Source of the DNA: Blautia_A aquisgranensis
GTDB lineage: Bacteria > Bacillota > Clostridia > Lachnospirales > Lachnospiraceae
Length of the DNA stretch: 64,000 bases
Assembly: GCF_040096615.1 (NCBI RefSeq)
Contig: NZ_JBBMEJ010000006.1
Span: 103,176-167,175, forward strand
Reading direction: 5' to 3'
Shown here: positions 51,759 through 60,538 of the stretch, piece after piece
Position numbering within the stretch: the first letter of the stretch is position 1
How the letters are laid out: each line of letters opens with the position of its first letter
Made by a program: the position numbers and the translations under genes
Notes under the pieces: model-generated
What the model saw: only the letters and a program-made list of their open reading frames with translations
What the model was told of the DNA's origin: nothing
Databases searched by the model: none

Positions 51759-53747
51759 GTGCAGAGAATTGGTGTATTTGTCTGTCATTGCGGAAGTAAT
51801 ATCGCCGCTACGGTAGATGTAAAAAAAGTTGTTGAATTAGCTGCCAAAGAGCCGGGTGTCGTTCATGCAGAAGATTACCAGTACATGTGCTCAGAAGCAG
51901 GTCAGGCTAAGATTCAGGAAGCCATCAAAGAAAAGAACCTGACGGGTGTGGTTGTCTGTTCATGTTCTCCACGTATGCATGAAGCAACATTCAGAAAAGC
52001 AGCAGAGAGAGCTGGTCTGAATCCATACATGGTGGAGATTGCAAACATCCGTGAGCATTGTTCCTGGATCCATAAGGATATGGAAGAAGCTACAAAGAAA
52101 GCAGTGATCCTTGCCAGAGCAGCAATCGCAAAAGTCAACTTAAACACTCCTCTTCAGCCAGGAGAGAGCCGTGTTACCAAGAGAGCCCTGGTCATCGGCG
52201 GCGGTATCGCCGGAATCCAGACAGCCCTGGATATCGCTGATGCAGGCTATGAAGTAGATATTGTAGAAAAAACTCCAAGTATTGGTGGAAGAATGTCACA
52301 GCTTGACAAAACATTCCCGACACTTGACTGTTCTGCATGTATCCTCACTCCTAAGATGGTAGAGGCTGCAGCTCATGAGAAGATCAATATCTATACATAC
52401 AGTGAAGTAGAACATGTCAGTGGATTCGTAGGAGATTTCACTGTTGACATCAGAAAAAAAGCAAGAAGTGTAAATATGGACAAATGTACAGGCTGCGGTG
52501 TCTGTCAGGAAAAATGTCCATCTAAGAAAATACCAAATGAATTTAACAGAGGGTTAAATAACAGAACAGCTATTTACACTCCATTTGCACAGGCCATCCC
52601 GAATGTTCCGGTTATTGACCGTGAGAACTGTATTAAGTTTAAAACCGGAAAATGTGGTGTATGTTCCAAAGTATGTCAGGCAGGTGCCGTTGATTACGAT
52701 CAGCAGGATGAGATCGTAACACAGAAATACGGTGCGATCGTAGTTGCTACAGGTTTCGATACCATTAAACTTGACAAATATGATGAATACGCATACAGCC
52801 AGAGCAAAGATGTTATCACATCTCTTGAACTGGAACGTATTATGAATGCAGCAGGTCCTACAAAGGGACACTTAGAGCGCCTTTCCGATGGAAAAGCTCC
52901 GAAGGAACTTGTATTTATCCAGTGTGTGGGAAGCCGTTGCTCCGATGACAGAGGAAAACCATATTGTTCCAAAATCTGCTGTATGTATACAGCAAAACAT
53001 GCAATGTTAATCCGCGATAAATATCCGGATACAAATGTAACTGTATTCTATATTGATGTCCGTACACCGGGTAAGAACTTTGATGAGTTCTACAGAAGAG
53101 CAGTAGAGCAGTACGGTGTAAACTACATCAAAGGTCAGGTAGGAAAAGTAATTCCTCAGCCGGATGGAAGTCTTCTTGTACAGGGATCTGACCTGATCGA
53201 TAACAAGCAGGTTCTTAAGAAAGCAGATATGGTTGTTCTTGCAACTGCCATTGAACCGAATCCGGATGTCCGTAAAATTGCGACAATGCTTACAGCAAGT
53301 ATTGATACCAATAACTTCCTTACAGAAGCCCATGCAAAACTTCGTCCGGTAGAATCTCCAACAGCAGGTATCTTCCTTTCCGGTGTCTGCCAGGGACCGA
53401 AAGATATTCCGGAGACAGTAGCACAGGCTGGTGCGGCAGCAGTTAAGGCAATTGGCCTTCTTGCAAAAGACAAGCTGACAACCAACCCATGTACAGCTAA
53501 ATCTGATGAGCTGTTATGTAACGGATGCTCTACATGTGCAAATGTCTGCCCGTATGGAGCAATTTCCTATGAAGATAAAGAAGTAAATGACCACGGTATC
53601 CGTGAAACAAGAAGAGTAGCCGTTGTAAACACAGCACTTTGCCAGGGATGTGGTGCATGTACAGTAGCCTGCCCGTCTGGTGCAATGGATCTGCAAGGCT
53701 TTTCCAACAGACAGATTATCGCGGAGGTAGATGCAATATGTCGATAG
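51759..53747 (+). CDS. hdrA: Heterodisulfide reductase subunit A homologue (bifurcating flavoprotein)
   Basis: A 662-residue HdrA starting at GTG, with AGGAGG 9 bases upstream. N-terminal FVCHCGSNI and CSCSPRMHEATF blocks, FAD-binding ALVIGGGIAGIQTALDIA (about 144), the HdrA mark SIGGRMSQLDKTFPTLDC, FIQCVGSR, inserted ferredoxin motifs CTGCGVCQEKCP and CGVCSKVC (about 238-310), and C-terminal CNGCSTCANVCP and CQGCGACTVACP. HdrA flavin is the electron-bifurcating centre, splitting electrons between ferredoxin and a higher-potential acceptor. The mvhD/flxD gene overlaps its end. Confidence 0.93.
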   Translation: MQRIGVFVCHCGSNIAATVDVKKVVELAAKEPGVVHAEDYQYMCSEAGQAKIQEAIKEKNLTGVVVCSCSPRMHEATFRKAAERAGLNPYMVEIANIREHCSWIHKDMEEATKKAVILARAAIAKVNLNTPLQPGESRVTKRALVIGGGIAGIQTALDIADAGYEVDIVEKTPSIGGRMSQLDKTFPTLDCSACILTPKMVEAAAHEKINIYTYSEVEHVSGFVGDFTVDIRKKARSVNMDKCTGCGVCQEKCPSKKIPNEFNRGLNNRTAIYTPFAQAIPNVPVIDRENCIKFKTGKCGVCSKVCQAGAVDYDQQDEIVTQKYGAIVVATGFDTIKLDKYDEYAYSQSKDVITSLELERIMNAAGPTKGHLERLSDGKAPKELVFIQCVGSRCSDDRGKPYCSKICCMYTAKHAMLIRDKYPDTNVTVFYIDVRTPGKNFDEFYRRAVEQYGVNYIKGQVGKVIPQPDGSLLVQGSDLIDNKQVLKKADMVVLATAIEPNPDVRKIATMLTASIDTNNFLTEAHAKLRPVESPTAGIFLSGVCQGPKDIPETVAQAGAAAVKAIGLLAKDKLTTNPCTAKSDELLCNGCSTCANVCPYGAISYEDKEVNDHGIRETRRVAVVNTALCQGCGACTVACPSGAMDLQGFSNRQIIAEVDAICR

Positions 53748-54181
53748 AAACAAACGAAGAATTCAGACCTAAGATTGTAGCATTCTGCTGTAACTGGTGT
53801 AGTTACGCAGGTGCAGACCTTGCAGGAAGCAGCCGTCTTTCTTATCCGGCTGATGTAAAGATCATCCGTGTTCCATGTTCCTGCCGTGTCAATCCAATGT
53901 TCATCCTCCGTGCTTTTGAGAAAGGTGCTGACGGTGTGATCATGTGTGGATGTCATCCTGGAGACTGTCATTACAGCACAGGTAACTACTACGCAAGAAG
54001 ACGTATGACACTTCTTTTCTCCATGCTGGATTATATCGGTGTGGAAAATGGAAGAACACGTGTAGAATGGGTTTCTGCCGCTGAAGGCGTGAAATTCTCC
54101 CAGACAATGAATGAGTTTGCAGAGAAGATCCATTCTCTTGGTAAGAACGTAAGATTGGAGGATTTAAGATGCAGGAGCTGA
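53738..54181 (+). CDS. MvhD/FlxD-like iron-sulfur adaptor
   Basis: A 147-residue MvhD-domain protein. Motifs: KIVAFCCNWCSYAGADLAG, IRVPCSCRVNP and MCGCHPGDCHY, whose cysteines bind a 2Fe-2S cluster. MvhD passes electrons from a hydrogenase or Flx reductase to HdrA. The ATG at 53738 overlaps the hdrA end by 10 bases, with GGAGG 10 bases upstream. No hydrogenase follows; a Flx-type set does. Confidence 0.9.
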   Translation: MSIETNEEFRPKIVAFCCNWCSYAGADLAGSSRLSYPADVKIIRVPCSCRVNPMFILRAFEKGADGVIMCGCHPGDCHYSTGNYYARRRMTLLFSMLDYIGVENGRTRVEWVSAAEGVKFSQTMNEFAEKIHSLGKNVRLEDLRCRS

Positions 54182-55143
54182 TAAATCGTGCAAAAGAACT
54201 GCTTGCTGACGGAACCGTTGCAAGAGTTCTGGGATGGAAAGCCGGAGATCTGCCTTATAATCCGGAACCGGCTTACTTTGAGACAGAAGAATCTCTGAAA
54301 AATTTTGTATATAACGGATTCTGCGGTGCAAACTTAAGCAAATATATGGTCGAAGCATCCAAACTGGAAGGTAAAACACTGGTTTGTTTAAAACCATGTG
54401 ATACATACAGTTTCAATCAGCTGATCAAAGAGCATCGAGTAGACCGTGAAAAAGCATATATCATCGGTGTTGGATGTAAAGGAAAACTGGATATCGAAAA
54501 GATCCGTAAACAGGGAATCAAAGGCATCGAGAGCATTTCCGGTGCAGAGATCACAGATGATGCAGAAACACTGACTGTTCAGACAATCTATGGCGAAAAA
54601 ACATGTGCATATAAAGATGCCATGCTGGAAAGATGCCATGTATGTAAAGGCAAAGAACATAAGATTTACGATGAACTCATCGGCGAGTCTAAAGAGACAA
54701 AAGATGCAGATCGTTTTGCAGAAGTAGAGAAAATTGAAGCAATGAGTCCGGAAGAAAAATTTGCATTCTTCCAGAGCCAGTTAAGCAAATGTATCCGGTG
54801 CAATGCCTGCCGTAATGTCTGTCCTGCATGCAGCTGCCGTAAATGTGTATTTGACAGCAATAAATTTGACAGTGCACAGAAAGCAAATGTTGACTCTTTC
54901 GAAGAAAAGATGTTCCATATCATCCGTGCATTCCATGTGGCAGGAAGATGTACAGACTGCGGTGAATGTAGCAGAGTTTGTCCGCAGGGAATCCCGCTTC
55001 ACCTGTTTAACCGTAAATTTATCAAAGACATTGATGAGTTCTACGGAGAATATCAGGCTGGAGAGGATACTACCTCCAAAGGACCTCTTACAAACTTTAC
55101 ATTTGAAGATGTTGAGCCAGGAATCGTGGCAGAAAGGGGATAA
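54169..55143 (+). CDS. 4Fe-4S dicluster protein, FlxC-like
   Basis: A 324-residue protein. The N-terminal half resembles F420-reducing/FrhB-like electron carriers (LVCLKPCDTYSFNQLI, IIGVGCKGKL, ERCHVCKGKEH); the C-terminal half has ferredoxin motifs CIRCNACRNVCPACSCRKC and CTDCGECSRVCPQG. It overlaps the preceding gene by 13 bases. Position and domains match one of the two iron-sulfur Flx subunits of Flx-Hdr complexes; the letter is tentative. Confidence 0.78.
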   Translation: MQELINRAKELLADGTVARVLGWKAGDLPYNPEPAYFETEESLKNFVYNGFCGANLSKYMVEASKLEGKTLVCLKPCDTYSFNQLIKEHRVDREKAYIIGVGCKGKLDIEKIRKQGIKGIESISGAEITDDAETLTVQTIYGEKTCAYKDAMLERCHVCKGKEHKIYDELIGESKETKDADRFAEVEKIEAMSPEEKFAFFQSQLSKCIRCNACRNVCPACSCRKCVFDSNKFDSAQKANVDSFEEKMFHIIRAFHVAGRCTDCGECSRVCPQGIPLHLFNRKFIKDIDEFYGEYQAGEDTTSKGPLTNFTFEDVEPGIVAERG

Positions 55144-55146
55144 TGT

Positions 55147-56178
55147 ATGTATAAGATAGCAGTAGAAAATCTGCCGGCATTATTCCAGAAGATTGCCGCA
55201 GATCAGGATTTATATTTACCGGTTAAAGTCAGTGATCAGGTAAACTTCAAAGCATGGAGTGAAGATGCAGAAGTTTGTCTTGATACTTTAAAAACCGTAA
55301 AATCACCAAAAGATGCATTCTTTCCACAGAGTGAAAATCTTTACACCTGTAAAAAAGAAGAAAAGAATATTTCCATCGAGCCACAGGCATTACAGGAAAA
55401 AAATTTCGTTGTGTTCGGCATGAAAGCCTGCGATGTACAGGGAGTAAAGGTTCTGGACAACGTATTCTTAAGTGATCCGGTCGATACTTTCTATGCAGCA
55501 AGAAGAGAGCATGGAACGATTGTTGCGCTTGCATGTCATGAACCGGAAGAAAGCTGTTTCTGTAAAGTATTTGGTATTGACTGCGCTGATCCGGCTGCAG
55601 ATGTTGCAACATGGATGATCGAAGGAGAACTTTACTGGAAACCTCTTACAGAGAAAGGTGAGGCTCTTACAAAAACAGTTACAGAACTTCTTACAGACAC
55701 AGATGAAGCAAAAGTGGAAGCAGAGAAAACTGCAATCCGTACGATCGTAGAGAAACTTCCATATTCCAATCTTTCTCTGGAAGGATGGGGACAGGAAGAT
55801 TACATGGACCGTTTTAATTCTTCTGTATGGGAAGAACTTTACAAACCATGTCTGGCATGTGGTACCTGCACCTTTGTATGTCCGACCTGTCAGTGTTATG
55901 ATATTAAAGATTATGATACAGGACATGGTATACAGCGTTATCGCTGCTGGGATTCCTGTATGTACTCAGATTTTACCATGATGGCACACGGTAATAACCG
56001 TAACAGCCAGATGCAGCGTTTCCGTCAGAGATTCATGCACAAGCTTGTTTACTATCCGGTAAACAACAAGGGAATGTTCTCCTGTGTAGGATGTGGCCGT
56101 TGCGTAGAGAAATGCCCGTCCTCTTTAAATATTGTAAAAGTTATCAAAGCTTTTGAAAATCAGGGAGGTGAAAAATAA
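55147..56178 (+). CDS. 4Fe-4S dicluster protein, FlxB/AsrA/HydB-like
   Basis: A 343-residue protein related to sulfhydrogenase beta and anaerobic sulfite reductase A subunits. Blocks: VVFGMKACDVQGVKVLD, ACHEPEESCFC, then CLACGTCTFVCPTCQC, RCWDSCM and CVGCGRCVEKCPSSLN. It should carry electrons between the flavin reductase and HdrA. It begins 4 bases after the upstream stop and its TAA shares a base with the next ATG. Confidence 0.85.
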   Translation: MYKIAVENLPALFQKIAADQDLYLPVKVSDQVNFKAWSEDAEVCLDTLKTVKSPKDAFFPQSENLYTCKKEEKNISIEPQALQEKNFVVFGMKACDVQGVKVLDNVFLSDPVDTFYAARREHGTIVALACHEPEESCFCKVFGIDCADPAADVATWMIEGELYWKPLTEKGEALTKTVTELLTDTDEAKVEAEKTAIRTIVEKLPYSNLSLEGWGQEDYMDRFNSSVWEELYKPCLACGTCTFVCPTCQCYDIKDYDTGHGIQRYRCWDSCMYSDFTMMAHGNNRNSQMQRFRQRFMHKLVYYPVNNKGMFSCVGCGRCVEKCPSSLNIVKVIKAFENQGGEK

Positions 56179-57032
56179 TGAGCGAATGTACCTGCCATAA
56201 AAATTATACATTAGATACACTGATTCCGAAAGTTGGCGTGATCACAGATATCCGTCAGGAGACACCAGATGTTAAAACATTCCGCGTAAATGCTCCTGAA
56301 GGTGGAAAGCTTTTTGAACATATGCCTGGTCAGTGTGCAATGGTCTGTGCACCAGGTGTCAGCGAAGGTATGTTTTCCATTACCTCTTCACCGACAAATA
56401 AAGAATATCAGGAATTCAGTATCAAAAAATGTGGTGTCCTGACTGATTATCTTCACAGCCTTCAGGTAGGTGATGAGATCACAGTCCGCGGACCATATGG
56501 AAATCATTTTCCTGTAGAAGATAAATTAAAAGGAAAGAACCTTCTGTTTATCGCAGGTGGAATCGGACTTGCACCACTTCGTTCTGTTATCAACTATGTA
56601 CTGGATAACCGTGCAGATTACGGAACAGTAGATATCCTCTATGGCTCCCGTTCTGCCGATGACCTTGTACAGTTAAAGGAAATTCAGGAAGTCTGGATGA
56701 AAGCAGAGGGAGTAAATGTTTATCTGACAATTGACCGTGAACAGGAAGGCTGGGACGGACATGTTGGATTTGTTCCTTCCTATTTAAAAGAGATCGGATT
56801 TGATACAAATAAGACAGCACTTGTCTGCGGACCGCCGATCATGATCAAGTTCGTTCTTGCAGGACTGGAAGAACTGGGCTTCTCCAGAGAACAGGTATAC
56901 ACAACTCTGGAGCTTCGTATGAAATGCGGTGTAGGAAAATGCGGCCGCTGCAATATCGGTTCCAAATATGTCTGCAAAGACGGCCCGGTATTCAGATGTG
57001 ATGAGATTGATGAACTCCCTAATGAGTATTGA
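56178..57032 (+). CDS. FAD/NAD(P)-binding reductase subunit, FlxA-like
   Basis: A 284-residue ferredoxin-reductase-fold protein. FAD domain with EGMFSITSSPTN, NAD domain with LLFIAGGIGLAPLRSVI and ALVCGPPIMIKFVL, and a C-terminal 2Fe-2S site (CGVGKCGRCNIG...VCKDGPVFRC). It resembles sulfhydrogenase gamma and the FlxA subunit, which takes electrons from NADH. Start shares one base with the upstream stop. A 95-base gap with a 7-bp hairpin (57044-57050 with 57080-57086) separates it from the frd genes. Confidence 0.88.
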   Translation: MSECTCHKNYTLDTLIPKVGVITDIRQETPDVKTFRVNAPEGGKLFEHMPGQCAMVCAPGVSEGMFSITSSPTNKEYQEFSIKKCGVLTDYLHSLQVGDEITVRGPYGNHFPVEDKLKGKNLLFIAGGIGLAPLRSVINYVLDNRADYGTVDILYGSRSADDLVQLKEIQEVWMKAEGVNVYLTIDREQEGWDGHVGFVPSYLKEIGFDTNKTALVCGPPIMIKFVLAGLEELGFSREQVYTTLELRMKCGVGKCGRCNIGSKYVCKDGPVFRCDEIDELPNEY

Positions 57033-57127
57033 TAAGCAATGAGCAGTGCAGAAAGTTACGGGAAAGAATGTGCCATGCTTGCACTGAGGATAACAGATAG
57101 ATATATAGAAAGGACTGGTAATCTCAA

Positions 57128-57805
57128 ATGGAAAACAATATGGTAAACGTATATTTTTTCGGTAAGAAATACAGTGTACCTGCAGAACTTACAATTATGA
57201 CTGCCATGGAATATGCCGGTTATACGTTAAAAAGAGGCTGTGGCTGCAGACACGGATTCTGCGGAGCCTGTGCAACCATCTACAGAATCAAAGGTCAGAA
57301 TGAGCTGAAAACCTGTCTTGCCTGTCAGACACAGGTTCAGGAAGGAATGTATGTGGCAAGTATTCCGTTCTTCCCTACAGATAAAAGACTTTATAATATA
57401 GAAGAGCTTCAGCCAAATCAGCAGGTAATGATGGAGCTTTATCCGGAAATCTACAGCTGCATCGGATGTAATGCCTGTACAAAAGCCTGTACACAGGATT
57501 TAAATGTAATGCAGTACATCGCCTATGCACAGAGAGGCGAACTTGAAAAATGTGCTGAGGAATCCTTTGACTGCGTAAGCTGTGGATGCTGTTCCGTAAG
57601 ATGTCCGGCTGGTATCTCTCATCCGATGGTAGGTCTTCTGGCAAGACGTCTCACAGGTAAATATATTGCACCTAAGAGTGAACATCTGGAAAAACGTGTA
57701 GAAGAGATTCACGAAGGTAAATTTGATGATCTGATCGAGCAGATCATGCAGAAACCTATTACAGAAATGCAGGAACTTTACAATAACAGAGAGATTGAGA
57801 AATAA
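57128..57805 (+). CDS. frdB: Fumarate reductase-type iron-sulfur subunit (soluble)
   Basis: A 225-residue protein. 2Fe-2S ferredoxin part: RGCGCRHGFCGAC...CLAC (about 36-68); then CIGCNACTKACTQ and CVSCGCCSVRCPAG for 4Fe-4S or 3Fe-4S clusters. It has the FrdB/SdhB layout but no membrane-anchor genes adjoin. It probably links the Hdr-Flx electron chain to the flavoprotein, which starts 15 bases downstream. Naming frdB is by function and position. Confidence 0.8.
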   Translation: MENNMVNVYFFGKKYSVPAELTIMTAMEYAGYTLKRGCGCRHGFCGACATIYRIKGQNELKTCLACQTQVQEGMYVASIPFFPTDKRLYNIEELQPNQQVMMELYPEIYSCIGCNACTKACTQDLNVMQYIAYAQRGELEKCAEESFDCVSCGCCSVRCPAGISHPMVGLLARRLTGKYIAPKSEHLEKRVEEIHEGKFDDLIEQIMQKPITEMQELYNNREIEK

Positions 57806-57819
57806 GGAGGGCGTAAAAA

Positions 57820-59430
57820 ATGTATGCACCATATCCAGAAAATATGATGGAGTCCATCAAAAAGGTAGAGGCTACAAGAGCACAGCGTATGGCAACTGAG
57901 CCAAGACGTCTGACAGCTGATGAAAAAGATGCCCTTCTTAAGAAATTCCATCCAGACTATAACCCGGATGCGTTTGCAGAAATTAAGGTAGGACCAAACA
58001 AAGGACAGAAAGCGCCTCTGGAGCTGGCAGAAATGCTTCATTCCACAAGCCGTCTGGTAAATGAAAATATTGATCTTACAAAAATTGACTATGATGTAGA
58101 TGTACTTGTAATCGGTGGCGGCGGCGCAGGTTCTTCCTGTGCGATCGAGGCGCACAACGCAGGTGCAAACGTTATGATCGTTACAAAACTTCGTATCGGT
58201 GATGCAAATACAATGATGGCTGAAGGTGGAATCCAGGCAGCAGATAAAGAAAATGATTCTCCTGTACAGCATTATCTTGACTGCTTTGGCGGCGGACATT
58301 TCGCGGCAAAGCCGGAACTGGTAAAGAGACTTGTAATGGAAGCTCCGGATGCGATCCACTGGCTCAATGACCTTGGTGTGGAATTTGATAAAGATCCGGA
58401 AGGAAACATGGTTACAACACATGGCGGTGGTACTTCCAGAAAGAGAATGCATGCTGCAAAGGATTATTCCGGAGCAGAGATCATGCGTACGATCAGAGAC
58501 GAAGTTCTTAACCTTGGTATTCCGGTAGTTGAATTTACTTCAGCCGTTGAACTTCTGAAAGATGAAAAAGGCCAGGCTGCAGGAGCGGTTCTTTTTAACA
58601 TGGAAACAGGTGATTATTCTGTTGCAAGAGCAAAAACAGTCGTGATCGCAACAGGTGGTGCAGGAAGAATGCATTACCAGGGATTCCCGACATCCAATCA
58701 TTATGGTGCAACTGCAGATGGTCTTGTACTTGGATACAGAGCTGGTGCATCCCTTCTTTATCAGGATTCTATCCAGTATCATCCGACAGGAGCTGTTTAT
58801 CCGTCACAGATTCTCGGCGCACTGGTAACTGAAAAAGTTCGTTCCGTTGGTGCCCAGCTTGTAAATGCAAACGGAGAAGCTTACATTCATCCGCTGGAAA
58901 CCCGTGATGTAAATGCTTCCGGTGTTATCCGTGAATGTGAGGAGGGACGTGGTGTAGAGGTTCCCGGTGGCCGTAAAGGTGTATGGCTTGATACTCCTAT
59001 GATCGAAATCCTGGGTGGAGAAGGAACCATCGAAAAGAGAATTCCTGCCATGTTCCGTATGTACATGAACTATGGTATTGATATGAGAAAAGTTCCGATC
59101 GTTATTTATCCGACACTTCATTACCAGAATGGCGGTCTTGAAATAGATGGAGACGGATTCACGAAAGAAATTTCAAACCTTTTAGTTGCGGGAGAAGCAG
59201 CAGGTGGAATTCACGGAAGAAACAGACTGATGGGTAACTCTCTTCTGGATGTAATCGTATTCGGAAGAAATGCCGGAAAGAAAGCAGCTGCTAAATGCAA
59301 AAATGTGGAACTTGGGGAAATGAATCTTAACCACATTTACTCATATGCAGAAGAGCTGAAAGAAGCAGGATTACATACTGATAAAGTATCTCCATTGCTG
59401 CTTCCGGAATATGCCCGTCACGAAAGATAA
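57820..59430 (+). CDS. frdA: Fumarate reductase-type flavoprotein (soluble)
   Basis: A 536-residue flavoprotein of the FrdA/SdhA/NadB family. FAD motif VDVLVIGGGGAGSSCAIEA (about 88), YHPTGAVYP of the substrate capping domain, and GEAAGGIHGRNRLMGNSLLD near the C-terminus. Where FrdA/SdhA have a His carrying covalent FAD (SHT..AQGG), this has ANTMMAEGG, so FAD should be non-covalent. NadB is less likely as no nadA/nadC are near. There is an N-terminal extension of about 80 residues. Acts with the adjacent iron-sulfur subunit, reducing fumarate to succinate in the cytoplasm. Confidence 0.85.
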   Translation: MYAPYPENMMESIKKVEATRAQRMATEPRRLTADEKDALLKKFHPDYNPDAFAEIKVGPNKGQKAPLELAEMLHSTSRLVNENIDLTKIDYDVDVLVIGGGGAGSSCAIEAHNAGANVMIVTKLRIGDANTMMAEGGIQAADKENDSPVQHYLDCFGGGHFAAKPELVKRLVMEAPDAIHWLNDLGVEFDKDPEGNMVTTHGGGTSRKRMHAAKDYSGAEIMRTIRDEVLNLGIPVVEFTSAVELLKDEKGQAAGAVLFNMETGDYSVARAKTVVIATGGAGRMHYQGFPTSNHYGATADGLVLGYRAGASLLYQDSIQYHPTGAVYPSQILGALVTEKVRSVGAQLVNANGEAYIHPLETRDVNASGVIRECEEGRGVEVPGGRKGVWLDTPMIEILGGEGTIEKRIPAMFRMYMNYGIDMRKVPIVIYPTLHYQNGGLEIDGDGFTKEISNLLVAGEAAGGIHGRNRLMGNSLLDVIVFGRNAGKKAAAKCKNVELGEMNLNHIYSYAEELKEAGLHTDKVSPLLLPEYARHER

Positions 59431-59524
59431 TGTGTATTAGAAAGAATAGTGTAAATGTAGATTAGGGGCATAGGCTTCATAAGTTTATATTAACTTGTAA
59501 TTATGTAGTTTCAAAGATAACCGG

Positions 59525-59554
59525 TTGATATTTACAGTAAAAATATAATATAAT
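59525..59554 (+). promoter_or_regulatory. Promoter of the fumarase genes
   Basis: TTGATA (59525-59530) and TATAAT (59549-59554) with an 18-base spacer. The fumarase genes can thus be expressed apart from the hdr operon. Confidence 0.65.
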
Positions 59555-59568
59555 ATTAAAATATATAT

Positions 59569-59595
59569 AGATTCTGGGAAAATTTCCCGGAATCT
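59569..59595 (+). other. Near-perfect palindrome in the fumarase leader
   Basis: AGATTCTGGGAAA (59569-59581) faces TTTCCCGGAATCT (59583-59595), with one G-T pair. It lies 15 bases after the -10, so it is in the 5' end of the mRNA. No T run follows, so it is an operator or mRNA-stabilising hairpin rather than a terminator. Confidence 0.5.
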
Positions 59596-59694
59596 ATTGA
59601 AAAAGGCCAACAGGAATTTTAATTGAAGTGGATTGTAGTTATCTGCTTCACCAGAGAATGATTTTGCAGCCATATCAGAAAGGAGCTCATACAT

Positions 59695-60537
59695 ATGCGT
59701 GAGATAGAAGTAAGCAGACTTACAGATGTCATCGAAAAGCTCTGTATCGAAGCCAACGAGCATCTTCCGGAAGATGTAAAATGTGCGATCAAAACCTGTC
59801 GTGCATGTGAAGATGGAGAGATTGCCAAGGGTGTACTTGATAATATTATTGAAAATTTTGAAATCGCAGATAATGAAGATGTGCCGATCTGCCAGGATAC
59901 AGGAATGGCATGTGTCTTCCTTGAAATCGGACAGGACGTGCATTTCGTTGGTGGAAACCTTGAAGATGCCATCAATGAAGGTGTTCGTCGCGGATATGAT
60001 AAAGGATATTTAAGAAAATCCGTTGTAAAAGATCCGGTACGTCGTGGAAACACAGGGGACAATACACCGGCTATGATCTATACAGAAATCGTTCCGGGAG
60101 ATCAGGTAAAGATCACAGTTGGACCGAAAGGTTTCGGAAGTGAAAACATGAGCCAGATCCGTATGTTCAAACCATCAGCAGGTTTACAGGGTATCAAAGA
60201 CTTCATTCTTGAAGTTGTAGAAACAGCTGGCCCTAATCCATGTCCTCCAATGGTAGTTGGCGTTGGTATCGGAGGAACTTTTGATAAATGTGCGTTGCTT
60301 GCAAAGAAAGCGCTGATGAGACCTTTAGATTCCCAGAATCCGGATCCGTTCTATGCAGATCTTGAAAAAGAAATGCTCGAAAAGATCAACAAACTTGGAA
60401 TTGGCCCACAGGGATTCGGCGGAAAGACAACAGCAATCGGTCTGAATATTGAGACAATGCCGACTCATATTGCAGGTATGCCATGTGCAGTGAATATCAA
60501 CTGTCATGTAACCCGTCATAAAACGGAGGTAATCTAA
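59695..60537 (+). CDS. fumA: Class I fumarate hydratase, alpha subunit
   Basis: A 280-residue N-terminal half of a two-subunit 4Fe-4S fumarase (TtdA-type), interconverting malate and fumarate. Motifs: VPICQDTGMACVF, RRGNTGDNTPAMI, GPKGFGSENMS and VVGVGIGGTFDKCALLAKKA; Cys residues in the first, and in the later PCAVNINCHV, are cluster ligands. GAAAGGAGCTCATACAT precedes the start. The beta subunit gene follows after one base. Tartrate dehydratase is a possible alternative. Confidence 0.92.
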   Translation: MREIEVSRLTDVIEKLCIEANEHLPEDVKCAIKTCRACEDGEIAKGVLDNIIENFEIADNEDVPICQDTGMACVFLEIGQDVHFVGGNLEDAINEGVRRGYDKGYLRKSVVKDPVRRGNTGDNTPAMIYTEIVPGDQVKITVGPKGFGSENMSQIRMFKPSAGLQGIKDFILEVVETAGPNPCPPMVVGVGIGGTFDKCALLAKKALMRPLDSQNPDPFYADLEKEMLEKINKLGIGPQGFGGKTTAIGLNIETMPTHIAGMPCAVNINCHVTRHKTEVI

Positions 60538-60538
60538 G

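Noticed and set aside
51759..53747. Hydrogenase-linked Mvh-Hdr complex
   Set aside because: No NiFe hydrogenase large or small subunit follows; the downstream genes are Flx-type flavin and iron-sulfur proteins.
57820..59430. L-aspartate oxidase (NadB)
   Set aside because: It lies with an FrdB-like subunit and fumarase, and nadA and nadC are absent nearby.
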